Positions 52,943-60,359 of a DNA stretch of 64,000 bases are shown here, one piece after another. This DNA comes from UBA6107 sp964459385 (lineage in GTDB: Bacteria; Chloroflexota; Anaerolineae; Anaerolineales; Anaerolineaceae). Each line of letters begins with the position of its first letter. Position 1 is the stretch's first letter. A program made the position numbers and the translations under genes. The notes under the pieces are model-generated. The model was not told the DNA's origin, made no database searches, and worked only from the letters and a program-made list of their open reading frames with translations. The stretch lies in the NCBI GenBank assembly GCA_964459385.1, contig CAYWLG010000002.1:1-64000 (forward strand), written 5' to 3'.

Positions 52943-52964
52943 GGCTATTTTCTGATTACTTTTT

Positions 52965-53013
52965 ACAGGCGATGTTTGGGTGGTTTTATCTCCAAATGTC
53001 GCCTGTTCTTTTT
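52965..53013 (+). terminator. terminator of the arsR1-acr3 operon
   Basis: 15-bp arms (ACAGGCGATGTTTGG and CCAAATGTCGCCTGT, two mismatches) are followed by TTCTTTTT. Confidence 0.85.
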
Positions 53014-53026
53014 ATTCATTTGCCTC

Positions 53027-53073
53027 TTGACACACGAGAGAACTGAATTAAAATAACATTCAATATTTTGAAT
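53027..53073 (+). promoter_or_regulatory. promoter and ArsR operator 2
   Basis: TTGACA (53027-53032) and TAAAAT (53049-53054) are separated by 16 bp; the operator ATTCAATATTTTGAAT follows at 53058-53073, over the expected transcription start and touching the arsR2 start codon. Confidence 0.85.
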
Positions 53074-53448
53074 ATGATATCGACAAAAACCAAAGAAACG
53101 CAACCCTACGATTTTCAAGTGCAACTCTTCAAGGTGTTGACACATCCCACCCGCCTGGCAATACTGGATATTCTGCGGGACGGGGAACATTGTGTCTGTC
53201 ACATGGAAGCCTGTCTGGAACAGCGCCAGGCCTACATTTCGCAGCAGCTTTCAGTGCTGCGTGAAGCTGGCTTGATCGAAGACCGCCGCGACGGCTGGAA
53301 TATCTTTTACCGCATCGCCGACGAACGGATTTACGTGGTGCTGGATGAAATGAGAAAGATCACCGGTCAGGTAATTCCCGGGGTGATCGTGCCAAAAACG
53401 GCTTGTCATTGCCCGAAATGCGGTCAACCTCTGGAGGTCGCAGGTTAA
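53074..53448 (+). CDS. arsR: ArsR-family repressor 2 with C-terminal Cys cluster
   Basis: The 124-residue protein has the ArsR winged helix (LTHPTRLAILDILRDG; RQAYISQQLSVLREAGL) and the CVC metal site in GEHCVCHMEA, as in repressor 1. It also ends in CHCPKCGQPLEVAG, four Cys-like residues forming a probable second metal site or zinc knuckle. The ATG at 53074 is used; a TTG 6 bp earlier is possible. It leads the TauE-FmdE-FmdE group, which is preceded by a third operator. A role in controlling both ars operons is likely. Confidence 0.9.
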   Translation: MISTKTKETQPYDFQVQLFKVLTHPTRLAILDILRDGEHCVCHMEACLEQRQAYISQQLSVLREAGLIEDRRDGWNIFYRIADERIYVVLDEMRKITGQVIPGVIVPKTACHCPKCGQPLEVAG

Positions 53449-53467
53449 ATTTTTTTATCTCAATAAT

Positions 53468-53483
53468 ATTCAAAATATTGAAT
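53468..53483. promoter_or_regulatory. ArsR operator 3, inside the arsR2 operon
   Basis: ATTCAAAATATTGAAT is the exact reverse complement of operator 2 and lies 20 bp after the arsR2 stop and 65 bp before tauE. No clear -35/-10 is seen for a separate promoter. Confidence 0.82.
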
Positions 53484-53547
53484 ATTATTGATTATTCAAA
53501 AAGGTTTCTCGATCACAGCAAGTCAAAATCTTTTTACGAGGCAAAAA

Positions 53548-54303
53548 ATGTCCATTTTGGTTTTTATCATCAGCGCAGTCGTCGTTTTCATTTTTTCAGG
53601 GTTGTTGGCCATGGCCGGACTGGGCGCCGCCTTTTTATTTGTTCCCCTGTTCTACTATCTGGGGGTACCACTTGCCGAAGCAACCCCTACTGCCTTGCTG
53701 CTTAACGTGGTCAGCTTGTTATTTGCTACGATCAATTATTGGCGCGGCAAACTGATCAACTGGCGGGTGGGGCTGCCGGTCATGATCGCCGCCGTAATCC
53801 TTTCGCCGCTGGGAGCCTTGTTAACCGCCCATGTGCAAAAGAAGGTGCTCCTGTTCATGTTCGCCGCTTTTTTGGTCTTCGCCGGTGCGATGATGCTGTT
53901 TTACAAAGCCAAAAAACGTGAGCAAAGCTTGAGCCGTGGCGTGGAGATCGCCGCTGGAACGGGTGTGGGCAGCGTGGCCGGTTTTCTGGGCGGTCTGTTA
54001 GGGGTTGGCGGCGGCAATTTCATTCTGCCGGTGCTGAACTGGTTGGGGTTGGATGCCAAGGTTGCGGCCGGCACCACCGCATTTGTGGTGGTTTTTTCTT
54101 CCCTCTCAGGCTTTCTCGGCCACGCCACGATGGGCGGTCTGGACCCCTTGTTCGTCGGTGTCATGGCGGTCATGGCAGCCGGAGGTTCTTTCCTGGGTTC
54201 TGAGTTGATGAAGAAAAAGATTTCCAGTCCGCAGCTTAAAAAAATCATTGGCGTTTTGCTATTCGTGATCGCTGCCAAAATGATCTTTGACTTACTCAAG
54301 TAG
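53548..54303 (+). CDS. TauE/SafE-family membrane exporter
   Basis: The 251-residue protein has about seven or eight helices with the internal repeat of the family: GLAMAGLGAAFLFVPLFYYLGVPLAEATPTALLLN and the second-half GFLGGLLGVGGGNFILPVLNWLGLDAKVAAGTTAF. Such proteins move sulfite, sulfonates or other organic anions. The ATG at 53548 follows GAGG by 6 nt; the open frame starts at 53488. The ArsR operator upstream suggests control by arsenic or a related thiophilic signal. Confidence 0.9.
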   Translation: MSILVFIISAVVVFIFSGLLAMAGLGAAFLFVPLFYYLGVPLAEATPTALLLNVVSLLFATINYWRGKLINWRVGLPVMIAAVILSPLGALLTAHVQKKVLLFMFAAFLVFAGAMMLFYKAKKREQSLSRGVEIAAGTGVGSVAGFLGGLLGVGGGNFILPVLNWLGLDAKVAAGTTAFVVVFSSLSGFLGHATMGGLDPLFVGVMAVMAAGGSFLGSELMKKKISSPQLKKIIGVLLFVIAAKMIFDLLK

Positions 54304-54324
54304 TCACTTTCTATGGAGGATAAA

Positions 54325-54927
54325 ATGGACGATCGGCAAATTTTGATGGAAGCGCTCAAATTTCATGGGCATAAGTGCTGGGCCAGTGCGGCAGGCGTGA
54401 GAGTGGGTCTGGCTGCCCTGCGCGAGTTGGGAGTACCCCGCTCTGGAGGAACGCAGCTTTATGGCATCATCGAAATCGGCGAAGACCACGGCGGAATGTG
54501 CTTTGGCGATGGTGTTCAATATGCCACCGGCTGCACCTTCGGTAAAGGTAACATCCGCAAAGACCCGCTGGGAAAACTGGGCTTTACCCTGATCGAGAAA
54601 GATTCAAACCGCGCGGTCAGAATTTCTTTCAAACCTACCTTGCAAAAACAGATTCAGGCCACTGCGTTTATGCAAAAACGCGGCGCAGGCATTTCAGCCA
54701 ATGAAATCCCCGAAGCCGAACAAATGGAAGTGGTAGATCTGGTTTGGAATGCCCCCGAACAAGATGTGCTGGCAATCGGAAAAGTATTTGATTACGCAGG
54801 CAAATGGGTTCCCGAAGTGATGGGGTTTAAAACCTGTGATTATTGTGGGGAGCTCACCGCTCTGGCTTACCTGCGCGTCGTGGGCGAGAAACATGTTTGC
54901 ATTCCCTGCTCTGGCTACGACCGCTAA
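54325..54927 (+). CDS. FmdE-family protein, copy 1
   Basis: The 200-residue protein matches FmdE/FwdE-type proteins: LKFHGHKCWASAAGVRVG at the start with the conserved His-Gly-His and Cys, ATGCTFGKGNI at about 68-78, and a C-terminal zinc ribbon (CDYCGE...CIPCSGYDR). Family members accompany molybdenum/tungsten formylmethanofuran dehydrogenase but are widespread in bacteria without methanogenesis; their function is unknown. GGAGG lies 5 nt before the ATG. It is 21 bp after the TauE gene. Confidence 0.9.
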   Translation: MDDRQILMEALKFHGHKCWASAAGVRVGLAALRELGVPRSGGTQLYGIIEIGEDHGGMCFGDGVQYATGCTFGKGNIRKDPLGKLGFTLIEKDSNRAVRISFKPTLQKQIQATAFMQKRGAGISANEIPEAEQMEVVDLVWNAPEQDVLAIGKVFDYAGKWVPEVMGFKTCDYCGELTALAYLRVVGEKHVCIPCSGYDR

Positions 54928-54951
54928 ACCTACATTTTAGAAGAGGTATTA

Positions 54952-55554
54952 ATGGATAAAAACAACGAGTTTTACAAAGCCGGGCTGCTCTTGCACGGCC
55001 ACAAATGCCCGGCCATGCCAATGGGGCTGCGTGCCGGCATGGCTGCCCTCGAGGCCCTGGGCGTGGATCGGGCCAAAGATGGACAGTTGACCGCGCTCAT
55101 CGAGATCGACAGCGATCATTGCGCCACCTGCTATGCAGACGGGGTCATGATGGCTACCGGCTGCACCTTCGGCAAAGGCAACATACGCAAACTGGGCTAT
55201 GGGAAATTTGTCTTGACCCTGATAGAAAATAAGACCGGGCGCAGCGTACGTGTGGCCACCCGCAACGAAGTGATCAAACGTAATCAGGAATCTGAATTCA
55301 TTCAGTACCGCAAAAAAGGCGTTCCGGCCTCCATGATCGAACCGGATCTGATCGATCCTGCTGTAGATTTCATTCTGGCGGAACCGGTCGAAAAACTGTT
55401 CAAGATCGGCCTGGTGCAAGAGCTTAAGCTCGCCCCCGGCCGCCCGCATGACTTCAACACCTTCATTTGTGAGGAATGCGGAGAGGTAGCCGTTGAACGC
55501 TATGCCCGCCTCAAGAACAGCAAGATCCTCTGCATCCCCTGTTCTGAAAAATAG
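54952..55554 (+). CDS. FmdE-family protein, copy 2
   Basis: The 200-residue paralogue keeps all landmarks (LLLHGHKCPAMPMGLRAG, DSDHCATCYADG, ATGCTFGKGNIRK, and a zinc ribbon CEECGE...CIPCSEK). Against copy 1 it has an extra Cys (CATCYADG versus GGMCFGDG). The two copies are far apart in sequence, so they may form a heterodimer or act on different ligands. It starts 24 bp after copy 1 and is the last gene before a terminator. Confidence 0.9.
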   Translation: MDKNNEFYKAGLLLHGHKCPAMPMGLRAGMAALEALGVDRAKDGQLTALIEIDSDHCATCYADGVMMATGCTFGKGNIRKLGYGKFVLTLIENKTGRSVRVATRNEVIKRNQESEFIQYRKKGVPASMIEPDLIDPAVDFILAEPVEKLFKIGLVQELKLAPGRPHDFNTFICEECGEVAVERYARLKNSKILCIPCSEK

Positions 55555-55561
55555 TATTGCT

Positions 55562-55602
55562 AAAGAGGTGACTTCTGGCCTGCCAAGCGGAATCACCTCT
55601 TT
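55562..55602 (+). terminator. terminator of the arsR2-tauE-fmdE operon
   Basis: The 10-bp arms AAAGAGGTGA/TCACCTCTTT enclose 21 nt and are followed by CTATTTAAC. The tail is weak. Confidence 0.65.
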
Positions 55603-55616
55603 CTATTTAACTGCGG

Positions 55617-55622
55617 TATAAT
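55617..55622 (+). promoter_or_regulatory. -10 element of the crcB transcript
   Basis: A consensus TATAAT lies 10 bp before the fluoride riboswitch. I see no good -35 hexamer. Confidence 0.55.
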
Positions 55623-55631
55623 CTCCGCTCA

Positions 55632-55694
55632 GCGGCGATGGAGTCCGCCCTTAACCGACATGCGCTGATGACTCCTGCACCTTTTTTAGGAGTT
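55632..55694 (+). promoter_or_regulatory. fluoride riboswitch (crcB motif) with translational switch
   Basis: The aptamer shows GGCGATGGAGTCCGCC (55634-55649), a variable loop and GCTGATGACTCCTG, the conserved crcB motif. GGAGTC (55640-55645) pairs with GACTCC (55670-55675) in the fluoride-bound form. ACTCCT (55671-55676) can instead pair with AGGAGT (55688-55693), which is the ribosome site of crcB. The two pairings exclude each other, so fluoride should free the ribosome site. Confidence 0.92.
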
Positions 55695-55700
55695 GTCACT

Positions 55701-56087
55701 ATGCGTAACGTCCTGATCATCGGCGCCGGCGGTGCCATTGGCGCTGTCCTGCGCTACCTGGTTGTCTTATCCACCCAGATCTTCAAAGACAAGATTCCCC
55801 TCCCCCTCGGCACCCTGCTGGTGAACGTGCTGGGGTGTTTGCTGATCGGCTTTTTGGCAACACTGGCCGAAAGCGGCAACCTGCTCAGCAACGAAAGCCG
55901 TAACTTTCTCATCGTGGGTATCCTCGGTGCCTTTACCACCTTCTCCACTTTCGGCTACGAATCGGTCAGCCTGCTCAAGAGCAATGGCCAGTTTCATTTC
56001 TTTGCCAATCTGGGCTTACAGCTCATTTTGGGGTTGAGCGCCGTCTGGGCGGGCATGGCCCTGGCTCGTCTCTTCCAGCACAGCTGA
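55701..56087 (+). CDS. crcB: CrcB/Fluc fluoride channel
   Basis: The 128-residue protein has four helices and the Fluc landmarks: GAGGAIGAVLRYLV, LGTLLVNVLGCLLIGF with the Asn that contacts fluoride, and GILGAFTTFSTFGYE with the Phe box. Fluc dimers expel fluoride. The start at 55701 lies 7 nt after the AGGAGT that the riboswitch controls; the frame opens earlier inside the riboswitch, which must be non-coding. Confidence 0.96.
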   Translation: MRNVLIIGAGGAIGAVLRYLVVLSTQIFKDKIPLPLGTLLVNVLGCLLIGFLATLAESGNLLSNESRNFLIVGILGAFTTFSTFGYESVSLLKSNGQFHFFANLGLQLILGLSAVWAGMALARLFQHS

Positions 56088-56116
56088 TCGCCCCAACCAT
56101 TGAATTTATCACACTG

Positions 56117-56144
56117 GCTCCTCGTATATTACGGGGAGCTTTTT
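56117..56144 (+). terminator. terminator of crcB
   Basis: The stem GCTCCTCGT/ACGGGGAGC with a 5-nt loop is followed by TTTTT. Confidence 0.9.
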
Positions 56145-56287
56145 GCTTTCCAGTTGTGAACGTTCGTTCAGAAAGCCTCAATAACCTTCATTCTTTTCTG
56201 CATATTTCCTGCACACGGCCGGTTTATCATCATGAATATCAAATCAATGAATTATCAGTAGACACGGTTCTACGGCAGGAGTTTTGA

Positions 56288-56788
56288 ATGAAGAAAAGTC
56301 TCAAGATCGTTGTGATCCTCACCCTTTTTGCACTGGCACTGGCGGCATGCAGTTCGTCCACCGGGAGTTCGACCAACCAGGGCAGCATGCCCTCCGGCCA
56401 AATGCAGGGCACACCCCCGGCCGGCGGCCCGCAGGGCAATGGCGCCTCCCCCTCTGATGCCGCTCCTGCTGCCACGACCGAAGCAGCCACAGCTACCCCA
56501 GAAGCAACTGCCACAGTGGCAGCCACTGCATTGCCCACCGCTACCACCACCCCAGTCACCGTGGATCTCACCGTCATTTCCGCCATCGGTTGTGTGGCCA
56601 AACCCTCTGAAAATGCAGCCTTTGCCGGCTATCTTTCCACCGGCGCAGAGCTCACCGCTCTCGGTCGCAACGAAAGCAACACCTTTTATCTGATCGACAA
56701 CCCCTCCGCTGCGGGTCAGCAGTGCTGGGTATGGAACAACTACGTACTCATCAGCGGCATCAGCTCAGACCTGCCTGTGGTCGAGTGA
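56288..56788 (+). CDS. small lipoprotein with Thr/Pro/Ala linker
   Basis: The 166-residue product has a lipobox (LALAAC) at residues 16-21, then a Gly/Ser/Pro-rich and Ala/Thr/Pro-rich linker up to about residue 90, and a C-terminal domain of about 75 residues with two Cys (SAIGCVAKP and GQQCWVW). The C-terminal part resembles a small SH3-like fold (LTALGRNESNTFYLID). It is probably a surface-anchored binding domain. It is monocistronic. Confidence 0.8.
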   Translation: MKKSLKIVVILTLFALALAACSSSTGSSTNQGSMPSGQMQGTPPAGGPQGNGASPSDAAPAATTEAATATPEATATVAATALPTATTTPVTVDLTVISAIGCVAKPSENAAFAGYLSTGAELTALGRNESNTFYLIDNPSAAGQQCWVWNNYVLISGISSDLPVVE

Positions 56789-56834
56789 TGCGATAAACAG
56801 ATCACTTCTTCTCTCTCCCCCCTTAAAGGACGCT

Positions 56835-56864
56835 CAACCGGTTGGAAAGTTTTCCGACCGGTTG
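56835..56864 (+). terminator. hairpin after the small lipoprotein gene
   Basis: 14-bp arms (CAACCGGTTGGAAA and TTTCCGACCGGTTG, one mismatch) with a 2-nt loop. The tail AAGCTTTAAAA is weak. Confidence 0.7.
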
Positions 56865-56871
56865 AAGCTTT

Positions 56872-56904
56872 AAAAACAATTGCCCTATTTGGGTAGGGGC
56901 AATT
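56872..56904 (-). terminator. terminator of the DnaA domain-I protein gene
   Basis: On the minus strand AATTGCCC and GGGCAATT form a stem followed by GTTTTTA. A second, overlapping hairpin (GGGGCAATT/AATTGCCCC, 56896-56917) cannot form at the same time. Confidence 0.7.
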
Positions 56905-56927
56905 CATAAATTGCCCCGCTTCTCGAT

Positions 56928-57857
56928 TTACTCTTTTTCGCCTGAGAACTCGGCCAGGTACCAGTCTTCTTCTTCCATCAGGCCGGCAGAGACCTGATCC
57001 TGCGGTGTGAGCGGGTCGTCCATGCGCACCTGCAGCGAGATGCCCGCCGTGCGCACCCCGTTGGAGGTCATCACGCGGCGCACCCGGTAGCGCAAGAAGT
57101 AGCGCTGCACCAGCACGTTGTTGAGAACGTCTTTCACTGTGCGCACCGACACGGCCGCCCGTTCGGCCAGATCACCCATTTCGGTTTCGACCACGTTGCG
57201 CAGTTCGCCCGTCATGGGGTTCCAGTAACACATCGAGCGCGCCGCCAGGATCACCGCGAAGGCCGAATGCCCCAGCAACGGCAGCCAGTTGTTGAACAGA
57301 TAGCCGGTCACGAACATACCGCGTTCCGGCTGGATCAACCTGGCCCGTTCACTGCCATACGCGCGCTGCAGCATCATCTTGCGGTTACGCGGCTCACTTC
57401 CGATTTCGTCTTCCGCGCCAATATTTTTAGGCGGGGACTTCTTCTTGCCCTCAGTGGTTTTGGCTGGGCCGGTTTCGGCAGTTGTTTTAACTACCTTGCC
57501 TGCATCTAAAGCGAGATCATTTCCCAGCCCTTTGCTGATTTCCACGATCCCCTTGCCGTCTTTGTAAAAGCTGTTGGTCACGGTCACGTTCAGCGTCACC
57601 GCTTCGCCATACAGCCCTTCGAGCAGACGGCTGATGCGCGCGCCCAGGCGCTCTTCCACCCAGGCTTTGCCATAGGTGTTAAAGGCCCCCACCGTGAAGA
57701 CCTGGTTGTTGTAGCCGATGGGTTTCAGCGGCTGCACCCAGGTTTCATACAGGGCACGCGACATTTCAGCTTGCAGGGTACCCAGCACCATCTGCCAGGC
57801 TTCTTGATGACCTGGTTCCTGAATATTGAGCGCTGAGTCTTGCTGTGAATGATCCAT
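56928..57857 (-). CDS. orphan DnaA N-terminal domain protein
   Basis: The 309-residue protein carries a DnaA domain-I-like module at about residues 18-93 (AWQMVLGTLQAEMSRALYETWVQPL is the characteristic WL/TW pattern) but no AAA+ ATPase or DnaA box-binding domain. A charged linker follows, then a C-terminal region (about 180-285) with a winged-helix-like segment (LAERAAVSVRTVKDVLNNVL). It may recruit helicase, as DnaA domain I does, or act as a replicon-specific initiator. The start at 57857 has AGGG upstream; the frame opens 81 bp earlier. A repeat-rich region precedes it. Confidence 0.82.
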   Translation of the reverse strand: MDHSQQDSALNIQEPGHQEAWQMVLGTLQAEMSRALYETWVQPLKPIGYNNQVFTVGAFNTYGKAWVEERLGARISRLLEGLYGEAVTLNVTVTNSFYKDGKGIVEISKGLGNDLALDAGKVVKTTAETGPAKTTEGKKKSPPKNIGAEDEIGSEPRNRKMMLQRAYGSERARLIQPERGMFVTGYLFNNWLPLLGHSAFAVILAARSMCYWNPMTGELRNVVETEMGDLAERAAVSVRTVKDVLNNVLVQRYFLRYRVRRVMTSNGVRTAGISLQVRMDDPLTPQDQVSAGLMEEEDWYLAEFSGEKE

Positions 57858-57976
57858 TCTTTTCCCTACCGGAGAAGCTGCTCCGGTCCATTTTGGCCCC
57901 ACAGTTGTGACGATCCCTGTGGGAGAAGAGTAGAACAATTATTCTATATACTCTACACCAAAACCATTTAAAAAAC

Positions 57977-58025
57977 AACTTGCCAAATCGGCAGTTTTTT
58001 GGGCCAAAACTTGCCGTTTTGGCAA
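57977..58025. repeat. tandem palindromes upstream of the DnaA domain-I gene
   Basis: Two units AACTTGCC-5 bp-GGCA(G/A) start at 57977 and 58008, 31 bp apart. The second lies within a larger perfect dyad, GCCAAAAC-TTGCC-GTTTTGGC (58003-58023). They are probably operator or initiator sites for the DnaA-like protein or the AAA operon. Confidence 0.65.
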
Positions 58026-58059
58026 CTTTTAAGCCGTTTAATCGAGGCCTCTTTCGCGA

Positions 58060-58105
58060 GAATTATTTCTACCGTTAACTTCTTTGTTTTTGGTAGAAAT
58101 AATTC
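58060..58105. repeat. 14-bp perfect inverted repeat
   Basis: GAATTATTTCTACC (58060-58073) and its exact complement (58092-58105) are 18 bp apart. The right arm overlaps the stop of the 111-residue protein gene. No T tract follows on the minus strand, so a protein-binding site is as likely as a terminator. Confidence 0.7.
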
Positions 58106-58439
58106 ATTTCTTTTCATCGCTCACCAACCGCTCCACCAATTGTGCCAAAGCCTTGATCTCTTTCTCATCGCCCATGCGCGCCAAACGGGCCGAACAGATG
58201 CGCGTGAGTATGCCCACCGTCTCACCGGCAGACACACTGCGGTGCAGCAAATTCGAAAAGCGTTTCTGCCACGCCTCGATCTCGGCGATCTCTCCATGCG
58301 AAAGGGTCAGCCCCACCTTACGGCGTGGCACAATACCAGGCGGGCGGCCCGGGGTGCGTGATTCTTTCTCATTGGGCACACGCCGGGCTTCATAAAGCTG
58401 CACCCAGGCATTACGCGTTGAATTCGGACCTGACGCCAT
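58104..58439 (-). CDS. small basic protein of unknown function
   Basis: The 111-residue protein has an Arg/Pro-rich N-terminal half (RRVPNEKESRTPGRPPGIVPRRKVG) and a helical C-terminal half (SHGEIAEIEAWQKRFSNLLHRSVSAGETVGILTRI). The layout suggests a DNA-binding accessory protein, possibly ribbon-helix-helix, but I cannot assign it. It begins 2 bp after the stop of the AAA ATPase gene, so the two are translated together. Confidence 0.75.
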   Translation of the reverse strand: MASGPNSTRNAWVQLYEARRVPNEKESRTPGRPPGIVPRRKVGLTLSHGEIAEIEAWQKRFSNLLHRSVSAGETVGILTRICSARLARMGDEKEIKALAQLVERLVSDEKK

Positions 58440-58441
58440 AG

Positions 58442-59260
58442 TTAATCCACCTCGTTGGCAATTTCTACACTGATCATCGATTCGTCACTTTGCAGCAGGC
58501 GGTCAGTGGAGAGAGCGCACAGGCGGATGATCTCGCGCGGCACTCCCTGAGATTTCTCATACAGCACTTCAAAAGCATCGTCATTGATCATCGGTTCGGC
58601 CCGCCCGGCCACGCGCAGACGGAAGAGCACCATCTGCAGCGCACTAGAGAGGGTGAGGGGGGGCAGGGCCAGGCGCACGAACACGCGCGCGTTGACCGAT
58701 TTGTTGGTTTCGAAAACCGAGGTCATTTCAGACTGCCCAAAAGCTAGCACTTGAACGACTTTGGAGTCATAATCAAAGTTGTACAGGCGATGCAGCACTT
58801 CGAGCGCTTCCGGGTCCATTAGTTGGGCATCGTCAAGCAGCACGACCACATTGCGGTCGTTGGTGTAGGCGTTTGCCATGAACTTTTCGAGCCCTTCCAT
58901 TTGACGCTGGAAGGAACGCTGCAACGGCACGTTGAGGCTGTTCGAGATCTGCCGGGCGGCATCCATAGCCGACTTGAAAGCCGCAGTATGGATGTAGCAG
59001 ATGTCCATGTTCTGCTCGGAGGCGTATACGTCATAGATGCGCCGTGCCAGAGAGCTCTTGCCCATGCCCATGTCCCCGCTGATGAGGGCCAGCCCGCGTC
59101 GCCGCGCGATGACGCCCTGCGCCTGCCGGTAGACTGCCAGATGCTCAGGCCCCAGGTAGAGATAGCGTGGATCAGCCGACAGCTTGAAGGGATCTTCCTT
59201 CAGCCCCAGCCGGTCAAGGCGAACGAGCCGCCATTCTGTATCATTGAATGAATCTACCAC
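58442..59260 (-). CDS. ExeA/TniB-like AAA+ ATPase
   Basis: The 272-residue protein has an N-terminus GLKEDPFKLSADPRYLYLGPEHLAVYRQA, Walker A SGDMGMGKSS (residues 61-70), Walker B VVVLLDDAQLM (about 137) and a C-terminal lid (SQGVPREIIRLCALS), matching the ExeA/TniB/MuB-like group. Members are transposition targeting ATPases or secretion factors; here the neighbours suggest replication or partition. The GTG start at 59260 has AGGAGG 9 nt upstream. It is divergent from parA across mirror-image promoters. Confidence 0.88.
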   Translation of the reverse strand: MVDSFNDTEWRLVRLDRLGLKEDPFKLSADPRYLYLGPEHLAVYRQAQGVIARRRGLALISGDMGMGKSSLARRIYDVYASEQNMDICYIHTAAFKSAMDAARQISNSLNVPLQRSFQRQMEGLEKFMANAYTNDRNVVVLLDDAQLMDPEALEVLHRLYNFDYDSKVVQVLAFGQSEMTSVFETNKSVNARVFVRLALPPLTLSSALQMVLFRLRVAGRAEPMINDDAFEVLYEKSQGVPREIIRLCALSTDRLLQSDESMISVEIANEVD

Positions 59261-59348
59261 TGCATCATGCCTCCTGAGCTATGACTATTATGGCACGAAT
59301 CTTAATCGGAATCAATAGAATTGCGTTAACTTCTGTTAACTGACACCT

Positions 59349-59394
59349 AATTTAGCATAATTCTGTTGAATTTACAAGCGTTCTATGCTAATAT
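59349..59394. promoter_or_regulatory. mirror-image divergent promoters with shared inverted repeat
   Basis: On plus: TTGAAT (59366-59371), 17 bp, TAATAT (59389-59394) toward parA. On minus: TTGTAA (59377-59372), 17 bp, TAAATT (59354-59349) toward the ATPase. Both -10 elements overlap the arms of TTAGCATA (59352-59359)/TATGCTAA (59384-59391). GTTAAC occurs twice nearby (59331 and 59335 regions). Confidence 0.7.
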
Positions 59395-59483
59395 TTGTGT
59401 GTCAAGATATAATAACCGGAAAATAGATTTATTTTGTGAGACCTGGCGTAATTTCGCAAAAACCGGGTTCAGAAAGAGTAACT

Positions 59484-60344
59484 ATGGCCGTAACAATTAC
59501 AATTGCGAACGAAAAGGGAGGGGTCGGCAAAACCACCACCGCCGTCAACCTGGCTGCCGGCCTGGCACTGCGTCTCGAAGAGGCCACCGGCCCCGCCGGG
59601 CGTGTGTTATTGGTGGATATGGATCCGCAGGGACACGCCCTGCTGGCCGTCTCGTTCGATAAGCACAAAGATGTCTTCCCCACCAACCTCTCTTCCTTAT
59701 TAATTGAAACCCCGCCCCCGGCCGTGCAGCGCATGATCCAGCGCAGCGAGCACCATCCCAACCTGTTTTACGTTCCCTCCGACCGCGCTTCGATGATCCG
59801 TGCCGCCCGTGAACTGCCCACCCTGATGGCCAACGAGACCCGCCTGCAAAAGGCGCTGCAATCCGTGCAAAAAGAGTTTGCCTACATTGTCATCGACACC
59901 CCGCCGAACACCGGCGATCTGCTCGTCAACTCGCTGGTGGCGGCTGACTTGGTGCTCATCCCGGTCGAGACCAGCTACCTGGGGGTTTCCGGTCTCATCG
60001 AACTGCAGCGCACCATCGAGCAGATCAGAACCCACTTCCGCTCTGAGCTGAAGATCTTCGGCTACCTGCCCACCCTGTGCGAGGAACAGCGCTCCGAGGC
60101 GCAGGAGATTCTCACCGAATTGCAGCAGCGCTACAAGTCCATGATGCTGCCCCCCATCCATAAATCATCCGACCTGGCCTACGCTCATTCGAGCCACATG
60201 GATATCTTCACCTACCGGCCGCCGCGCACGCATACTCCCGAGTCCATTGCCTCCAGCTCGCGCCCCACACAGGAATATGCCGGCCTGGTCGAGGCCGTTT
60301 TACACGAAACCCGCAAGTTAGCCGCCAGCCGGCTGGCTTCTTAG
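59484..60344 (+). CDS. parA: ParA-family partition ATPase 1
   Basis: The 286-residue protein has the deviant Walker A of ParA/Soj (NEKGGVGKTT, residues 9-18), switch motifs (LLVDMDPQGHALL and VIDTPPN) and no N-terminal HTH, like the chromosomal/type Ib subgroup in length but with a longer C-terminus. It should bind DNA non-specifically and move ParB complexes. The ATG at 59484 was chosen over an earlier in-frame start at 59436 because an AGAAAGAG lies close. parB follows by 15 bp. Confidence 0.94.
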   Translation: MAVTITIANEKGGVGKTTTAVNLAAGLALRLEEATGPAGRVLLVDMDPQGHALLAVSFDKHKDVFPTNLSSLLIETPPPAVQRMIQRSEHHPNLFYVPSDRASMIRAARELPTLMANETRLQKALQSVQKEFAYIVIDTPPNTGDLLVNSLVAADLVLIPVETSYLGVSGLIELQRTIEQIRTHFRSELKIFGYLPTLCEEQRSEAQEILTELQQRYKSMMLPPIHKSSDLAYAHSSHMDIFTYRPPRTHTPESIASSSRPTQEYAGLVEAVLHETRKLAASRLAS

Positions 60345-60359
60345 CCCGGAGAAAAACTT

